Below, piece after piece: positions 12,201 through 21,200 of a stretch of 64,000 nucleotides of DNA. Source of the stretch: Anadara kagoshimensis. Its lineage: Eukaryota; Mollusca; Bivalvia; Arcoida; Arcidae. The position numbers and the translations under genes were made by a program. The notes beneath the pieces are model-generated. The model was not told the origin of the DNA and made no database searches. It saw nothing but the letters and a program-made list of their open reading frames with translations. The DNA is taken from assembly GCA_021292105.1 (NCBI GenBank), contig CM037868.1:29171403-29235402 (forward strand), in the 5' to 3' direction. The first letter of the stretch is position 1. Each line of letters opens with the position of its first letter.

Positions 12201-15200
12201 AAGACTGGGATAGACAAGGATACAAGTTGTGTCCAAGTCCCAGGTAAAAAATATATATTGAGATGAAGAATACCATAGATAGCATTCACAAGGACACAAG
12301 CAGTTAAGAAAGTCCCCATATTGAAGGTACAAGTAAAACAGTTCTCTATTTATTTTTTGGAAAAGGGGATCATAAAATTGTTAACTAATATATCAGTTCA
12401 AGTATAATTTTCTTTATTTACACATCATATTAACTTATTCAATTCATATCCAAGCTGATATTTCTACTGTGGTAACAAGTTTAAAATAGACAAATGATAA
12501 GCATGATATATATAACCCAGATAGATATCATCCCTCCCTTTAGGATGGTAGCTGTCTTAGCCTTGTATGCTTTGTGAATGCTTTCTACAGAGAGTAATGG
12601 AAACAGAAGGAGACAAAAATATATCTAAGTCTTAAAAACTATGATATATTATGGAGTATGGATGGTAATAAAGATTGGGATTGACAGAGACACGAATTGT
12701 GTCCAAGTCCTGGAATGAAGTATGTGTGGTAATAAAGATTGGGATTGACGAAGACACAAATTGTGTCCAAGTCCCGGAGAGTATGACATAAAGAATAGAT
12801 GGTAATAAAGATTGGGAATCAACAAAGACACAAATTGTGTCCAAGTCCCGGAATGAAGTATGTGTGGTAATAAAGATTGGGATTGACAAAGACACAATTG
12901 TGTCCAAGTCCCGGAGAGAATGAAATAAAGATTGGGATTAAACCCATCAATAAAGGTGGGTCCCTGGGTGAATCAGAAATTAAATGAGTTTCAGCGTGTG
13001 TAAATAAAAAAGTTCACGATTGTGTTGTGTCCATTCTTTATAGAGTTCCTGTTTTACAATTCCAGTTAACATAGATTTTCTTTACAAATTAAACCAAAAT
13101 TCAAATTTTATTTTTCAAAACATTTTCATGACCAGGTACATTAAATATACATATACATGTACTTCTGCCAAGATGAAATTAAAGGAAATCTTAGTTTAGA
13201 AGGAAAAATTGTGACAATAATCTAGAAATTGTGATTCAACACTTTGATCAGGACCCAGTTGTTCGAAGTTTGATTAGCTTAATCAATGATTAACACAAAT
13301 TTAAAATATCAATTAAAATCATCATATCATCATCCAATCCATAGATTTATAGCCATGTGCTTCAATTTGTTGAAATTCTATTCACTGAGGACAATTTTAA
13401 CATAAATTCACAACAGATTCCAAATTATGCATTATTTAAATTTTGACTAATCAATTGATTAAACAAATCGGGCTTCGAACAACTCATCCCAGGTGTATTC
13501 CCTTCAAACAAACCGATGCCTAGGTGACTGAGTGGTTTAATGTAATGGTCCACAGATTGCAGTGACCATCTTTGCTTTGATTCGAATCCCATTTGGAACA
13601 GATCCTAGTGTGAGAAAATTTGTCAGTTTGCTTGCTAAAGGCTGGTGGTTTTCCCAGGACATTCATCCACCAGAAAAAAATATATTGGTAAAGTAATTTT
13701 GACTGGGGTGTGAAACACCATTCCTACCAACCCACCACCAAACCTTCAGATGGTAAAGTAATCCTGACTGGGGTGTGAAACACCATTCCTACCAACCCAC
13801 TACTATAAAACCAGATAAATACACACTTATATTGTTACATAAAGGTAACCAGGTCTGTATATAGGACCAACAATTTATACTTAAAAGGAATAAAGCTTTG
13901 TAAAATTACAAAAATTGGGTTGAATGGTTGGTTGTTTTGTGTTTTACACCACATCAGTAATTTTACCAGCTATTTACATTGAGACACAATACAGTACAAC
14001 TTGTCTATAAACCAAACACCTGGACTAAAAACCACACATTGGGACCAAAAATTACATTTTGATTGAAAAAATAAAGAATACTTTGAATTGAGAAATTTTC
14101 ATGTCAGTTTATTTTCGTGAAGTGATGTATTTCAAGTTTTTTGGTACATTTATTTACCGTACATGTCATCGGTTGAAGGTAATTGCAAATTAATGGAAGC
14201 GAATTATATCAACATTAAATATTCATGAATGTTTTAGTTCTGCACTGGTTTTCTCTTGCAAATTTATGCCGCGACAAAACAAATGTGAGATTGTCTCGAT
14301 TAACAGTATAATTCACACTGCTTCATTTAATATAAATAATATTCAACTATCATGTAGGTTTTGAGTCTGAGTTCACTTGACTTTAAATAACAATTCTTTA
14401 GATTTAGGAAATTTAACTTTGATTTTGCTATGTAAATAATGACATCATACAGTCAAACAAAATCACTAACATTTATACAACAGACAGGATTGTAGTATAT
14501 TGGTGCATGGTTCAGTTTACACAGGTTGTACTGTATTGGTGTGTTGAGTTAGTGCAAATGTTTTTGATCTACTGTGTACTACATCAGTCTGGTGTGTTGA
14601 GTTAGTACAAATGTTTATGATCTACTGTGTACTACACCAGTCTGGTCTGTAATGTACAGAACTTAACAGATTCACAAACTGCTGTAAAATTATACTGCCA
14701 GACTCCCAACAGTAAAAGACTACCTTAACTTAAACCCTTCCTGATATGTAGTCAGCCCCATCCCAGAGACACCTTGTCTATGTGGACTAATGTATAAACC
14801 ATTCATCCAATCTGGCCTCCTAAAATGAGTGTTCCAACTCATGTTATAACAATGTGAAATGTAAAACATGTATAATACATTGATCACCCTAATGTCCAAG
14901 GTCCTTACATGGAGCTTTCAGTGATGGACCTATTTCATTCACTATTGTGAAAATTATTAATTTGTGGACTCTAATTTTCGTGGATTGAAGTAAAATACTA
15001 TTTCACAAGACTGTTAATTAGTAGATGTTGATTTTTCTTAGCTTGTCTGCACATAAGTAAACAGAATATAATTGCCAAAGGTTTTTTAATTGAAATTTTC
15101 ATGTTTTATTCATTGTATTGTTATCATGCTTGGTAAATACAAGATTAAAATTCAGCAAGCATTTTTTTAAGTAGATTTTTTAACTTTTTCTGGGATTATC

Positions 15201-18200
15201 TTCAGACTTCATATACATATTTGTTAAGCCACAAAAAGTTATAAAGTTACAGAGGGTGGTCTCAAGGTCATCAATGTTACTGAGGCTAATGTCAAGGTCA
15301 ACAATGTTACAGAAGCTAGTGTCAAGGTCATCAATGTTACAAAGGCTAGTGTCATGGTCATCAATGTTACAATGGCTAGTGTCAAGGTTATCAATGTTAC
15401 AATGGCTAGTGTCAAGGTCATCAATGTTACAAAGGCTAGTGTCAAGGTCATCAATATGTTACAAAGGCTAGTGTCAAGGTTATCAATGTTACAATGGCTA
15501 GTGTAAAGGTCGTCAATATGTTACAAAGGCTAGTGTCAAGGTCATCAATATGTTACAATGGCTAGTGTCAAGGTCATCAATGTTACAATGGCTAGTGTAA
15601 AGGTCGTCAATATGTTACAAAGGATAGTGTCAAGGTCATTAGTATTTACTTAGATCAACCAAAAAGAATTTAATCAGTACTTTCAATATGAAATGAATGT
15701 AATCAAAACCAATCAGAAATGTAAATAAGTTGAATGATGAAGACATATTTTGAAGAACTTGATGTGCAGACAAGCTATAATGTTGTTCTGAAAGGTTTCT
15801 TAAGTTTAATTTTTTGTAAGATTCAGTTATTTTTGAGATAAATTTTCTTGATAAGACCTATTTGTAAAACTTTTCAATTCATAATTTATAATGTCTAAAA
15901 CTTACTTATGGATTATTATTTTATAGTTTTTTATAGTTTAAAAACATGTTAAGGACAAATCAGAATTTATCACTAAAATTATCACTCAATAAAACATAAT
16001 CAGATATATGTGTATACTCACAATGAAATCTCCACGAAAATTGGAATGCCATGATAAATAAGTTCACAAGTATTTGACAAAAACTCCAAGATCACAGAAG
16101 ATGTCCTCGAATGTTAAATTAAAAATCGATAGACCTGTAACATTTGTAAGCCTATTTGTTAAAGTAAATACACGGATATTTATGTTTCAAATACCTGTAT
16201 TTTATATGGTGAAGAGATATTACTTAAAACCTCCAATATGTTCATGATACCACATGTAAAGAGATCTGATAATGTAATGCTGGTTACAACAACAGCAGCT
16301 CTAGCTACTAAATTCAAACTAATATCAAGTTTTGACATCAACATACTGTACTACTAGTAATTAACATGATAATAAATTATTGCATTTTTCATTTATCCGC
16401 TAAAATTTTTTTGCATGTTTACCATATCAAAAATTTCCACAGTTTTAATTTTGGCAGTTGAAAATTCCAGAGGAAACAAAACTGTTTGCTTACAATTTCT
16501 TTATACTGTAAACATATTTATTTTCGAGGTGTACTAATTTTTGCTTATTTTGCGGTCGTTTGTTTTGCCTGAAAATTAATACCAAGTGAAAATTATATTA
16601 TGCTTATAGTGTATAGTGCATATTTCAAAAACAAAGCGGATATGTCTAAATTTCTTATACTGCAAAAATAAATACACAGGAAATTAAATATGTTTACAGA
16701 AGTCTTAGAAGTACTATTATATATCAAAACATCAGAGATTTAGGATTTAGTCATGTTACCGTCTACAGATATGACTGTATGCAACTCCAATTTAAATGGT
16801 TAGAATTATTTTTTTTTCACATGAAATGCATAATTACTAGTTAAATCAGTACATGATGTAAACTTTTTATTAACTTTATGTTTACAATTTAACATCATTA
16901 TAGCATTTTGGTCGCAGCTATCAAATCCAAAATAAAAGTAACTAAATGGTGTGATTCGGACGTTGAATTTTATAAATTTGAGTCAAAAAGTAAATGTATA
17001 AAAATAGGAAATAACATTCTTGTTTGAAAACTATATACAGTAATTCCGAGAGATCCTTGTCACGAACACCATGTGACAAGACGTGTATAACAGTTATAAA
17101 GATTAATCTGAAAAACATCTTACATCATGAACATGTTGGAGAGTTGAATATATCTCGGAATGTATTTACTATTTCTAGTACAATTTGTTTGAAAAGTTTC
17201 TTAATTTAGGCCAATCAATAGTTCTAATGAAGCCTTAATAGACATTAAGGGTAGCGTTTTGAGAGGACTTAATCTTCTTTGGTTGATCTTGGAATATTCT
17301 TCATGACAAATAGTGAACTGAGATAGGTACTCTACTGATAGCAGATCAATGCTAAATTATGATATTTGATATAAGTGAAATAATCTTGACTAGGACATAA
17401 AATTCACTATTTAATCAAAAAGTATCATTTTTAAAAATTAAATCGTTATAAGCTAATTTACTTATATCAAAATGTCACCAGCTATAGCAATGGCATCTTC
17501 ACTTACATTGAGATGTTGCCAGCTTAAGCAGTGACTGGATGTTCTAGTAAAGATTATTTCAATATATCAATATATCACCAGCTATACCAATGGCATCTTC
17601 ACTTACACTGAGATGTCACCATCTATACCAATGGCATCTTCACTTACACTGAGATGTCACCAGCTATAGCAATGGCATCTTCACTTACACTGAGATGTCA
17701 CCAGCTATAGCAATGGCATCTTCACTTACAATGAGATGTCACAGCTATAGCAGTGATAGGATGTTACCAAAAGAAGATATATGTACAAAGTAAAATGGTA
17801 AGCACATTGTAAAGGGGAAAGGGTAGGGAACTGGAAAGGGAGGGAAAGGGAAAAAAGGGAGGGAACTGGGAAAGGGAGAGGAGGGGATGGGAAGGGGAAG
17901 GGGAGGGGGAAGGGAACTGGGATGGGAAGGGGCATGGGAGGGGAAGGGATGGGGGAGGGGAAGGGGGAGGGAAATGGGGAGGGGAGGGAATGGGATGGGG
18001 AGGGGAAGGGGGATGGGAGGGATGGGAGGGATGGGAAGGGGGGAGGGGAAAGGGAAGGGTAGGGAAGGGTGGGGAAGGGAATGGGGAGGGATGGGAGGGA
18101 AGGGTGGGGAAGGGAATGGGGAGGGGATGGGAGGGGGATGGGGATGGGGAAAGGGGAGGGGAGGGGGAGGGGGAGGGGAAGGGGATTGGGAGGGGGGAGG

Positions 18201-21200
18201 GGAAAGGGGAGGGGAAGGGTGGGGAGGGAAGGGGGATGGGAAGGGAAGGGGAGGGGATGGGGAAATGGGGAGGGGAAGGGATGGGAGGGATGGGAAGGGG
18301 GATGGGGGGAGGGGAAGGGTAGGGTAAGGGATGGGAAAGGGGATGGGAGGGAAGGTAGGGGATGGGATGGGGAGGGGAAGGGGGATTGGGAGGGGAAAGG
18401 GATGGGAAGGGGAAGGGAGGGGATGGGAGGGAATGGGATGGGAGGGGAAGGGGGATTGGGAGGGGAAAGAGGGTGGGCAAGGGATGGGGAAATGGAGAGG
18501 GGAAGGGGATGGGAGGGGAAAGGGGGATGGGTAGGGAAGGGATGGGGAAAGGGGAGGGGGATGGGAGGGAAGGGGATGGGAAGGGGAGGGATGGGGAAGG
18601 GGATGGAAGGGGGATGGGTAAAGTAGGGGAGGGGAAAGGGGGATGGGTAGGGAAGGGGAGGGGATTGGGAAGGAAGGGATGGGGATGGAGGAAGGGGAAT
18701 GGGGATGGGTAGGGGGATGTGGATAGGGAAGGGGAGGGGAAAGGGGGATGGGGAAGGGGAAGGGGAGGGAAGGGTAAGGGAAGAGGAAAGGGGGATAGGA
18801 AAAGTGGAACGGAATGGGGTATGGGAAGGGAGAATGGCAAGGGGAAGGGAAGGGTGGATGGGAAGGGGGAAGGGGATGGGGAGGGAGAAGAGTAGGGAGG
18901 GTTAAGTCAAATTACAGTTTATACATACCTGGACATTGCCCTTTGTGGTTGCGTTGATATATGCATAATTTGGTGCCACTATAAATGTGGATGGAGAAGG
19001 GGAGGGGAAAGGGGATGGGGAAGGGGAAGGGGAGGGAAGGGTAAGGGAAGAGGAAAGGGGGATAGGAAAAGTGGAAGGGAATGGGGTATGGGAAGGGAGA
19101 ATGGCAAGGGGAAGTGAAGGGTGGATGGGAAGGGGGAAGGGGATGGGGAGGGAGAAGGGAAGGGAGGGTTAAGTCAAATAACAGTTTATACCATACCTGG
19201 ACATTGCCCTTTGTGGTTGCGTTGATATATGCATAATTTGGTGCCACTATAAATGCTACTAGGTAGGTACTCATTTTGACGCTGCTCTCGTATGTATCCA
19301 CCATTAAATTATTCTCATACTGATCTGATGACTTTAACGGTGTATTAAACAAGGTAAGATACTTTTCTCTCTTACTATAGTCAGAGGGGAAGGGGGATTG
19401 GGAGGGGAAAGAGGGTGGGCAAGGGATGGGGAAATGGAGAGGGGAAGGGGATGGGAGGGGAAAGGGGGATGGGTAGGGAAGGGATGGGGAAAGGGGAGGG
19501 GATGGGAGGGAAGGGGATGGGAAGGGGAGGGATGGGGAAGGGGATGGAAGGGGGATGGGTAAAGTAGGGGAGGGGAAAGGGGGATGGGTAGGGAAGGGGA
19601 GGGGATTGGGAAGGGAAGGGATGGGGATGGAGGAAGGGGAATGGGGATGGGTAGGGGGATGTGGATAGGGAAGGGAGGGGAAAGGGGGATGGGGAAGGGG
19701 AAGGGAGGGGGAAGGGTAAGGGAAGAGGAAAGGGGGATAGGAAAAGTGGAACGGAATGGGGTATGGGAAGGGAGAATGGCAAGGGGAAGGGAAGGGTGGA
19801 TGGGAAGGGGGAAGGGGATGGGGAGGGAGAAGAGTAGGGAGGGTTAAGTCAAATTACAGTTTATACCATACCTGGACATTGCCCTTTGTGGTTGCGTTGA
19901 TATATGCATAATTTGGTGCCACTATAAATGTGGATGGAGAAGGGGAGGGGAAAGGGGGATGGGGAAGGGGAAGGGGAGGGAAGGGTAAGGGAAGAGGAAA
20001 GGGGGATAGGAAAAGTGGAAGGGAATGGGGTATGGGAAGGGAGAATGGCAAGGGGAAGTGAAGGGTGGATGGGAAGGGGGAAGGGGATGGGGAGGGAGAA
20101 GGGAAGGGAGGGTTAAGTCAAATAACAGTTTATACCATACCTGGACATTGCCCTTTGTGGTTGCGTTGATATATGCATAATTTGGTGCCACTATAAATGC
20201 TACTAGGTAGGTACTCATTTTGACGCTGCTCTCGTATGTATCCACCATTAAATTATTCTCATACTGATCTGATGACTTTAACGGTGTATTAAACAAGGTA
20301 AGATACTTTTTCTCTCTTACTATAGTCAGTGAAAACTTGGCCTTCATAGCAGGTTCATCAAAACATGGAAATGCCTCACGGGCTCCTGTAGGTTCCATCT
20401 GTGTTGTACCTAGATATCTAAATATAGAATTTGTATATAAACTATAATACCCCTCTTGTGGGAAAATATAAACTAAATAGGGTATATACACTTAGTTAAA
20501 GTAATTTTGAGAATAAAACCTTAACCCTGCAACATCAGAAGTTTAAATTGACTTGTAAATAATTCCTAAAATCAAAGTGATTGAAGAATTATAGTCCTAT
20601 ATTATACTTATGTCTTTATAACAAGGATACAGTTGAACACACACTTAATTCATATTCTGATTCCAGCTTTGTCAATTGACACCAAAAGTAAAAACAGCTG
20701 ATGTAGCAACTGTTGTGAAACACTTGGTTGGTCTTAAAATTGTAAACATTGATCAAATTATTATTATTTTCAGAATTAAAAGTATGAAGCAATATAGTTG
20801 CTGATGCAAACTTAAAGATAAATTATCAGTACTACAGTCACATGACTTTATTTTAGTCATGGAATATTATCTTTTATCTAGTGTCATGCAGCAATACTTT
20901 TTTGGTTATAATAACACATGTCTGTGCAGGCCCTTATCAGACCACACTAAGTATGATAAAGTGAGTTACATTTGTATCTGCTTTGTATTAGCGTTCACTC
21001 ATGGTCTCTACTAGCTGCTAGGTTCTTAAGACAGCATTTGTTGCTGATTCCAAATGGGCATTTTTTGATAAAATGATAAGTTTGCAGCAATGTGACATAA
21101 ATAAGAATGTCTTAAGGTTATGCCACGAGTCCCTGACTAGATTCAAACCCTAATCCTTGTAGACATAGTCTGACCCACAACTGTTTGGGCCACATGCTTC

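Larger units (their letters stand above)
18443..20330. repeat. Tandem segmental duplication of about 943 bp spanning purine tract and exon end
   Basis: Unit 1 (18443-19384) and unit 2 (19385 to about 20330) align throughout. A distinctive 'aggggaaagagggtgggcaa' lies at 18461 and 19403, and copied splice donors lie at 18928/19871 and 19196/20140, all offset by 942-944 bp. Inside each unit a smaller duplication of about 268 bp repeats purine tract plus exon end (18929 versus 19197; 19872 versus 20141). Confidence 0.92.

Noticed and set aside
13515-13600. Functional tRNA gene
   Set aside because: A- and B-box motifs are present, but no convincing acceptor stem or anticodon arm. A SINE head fits better.
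17764-19782. Proline/serine-rich and glycine/arginine-rich frames
   Set aside because: These are translations of a polypurine/polypyrimidine low-complexity tract.
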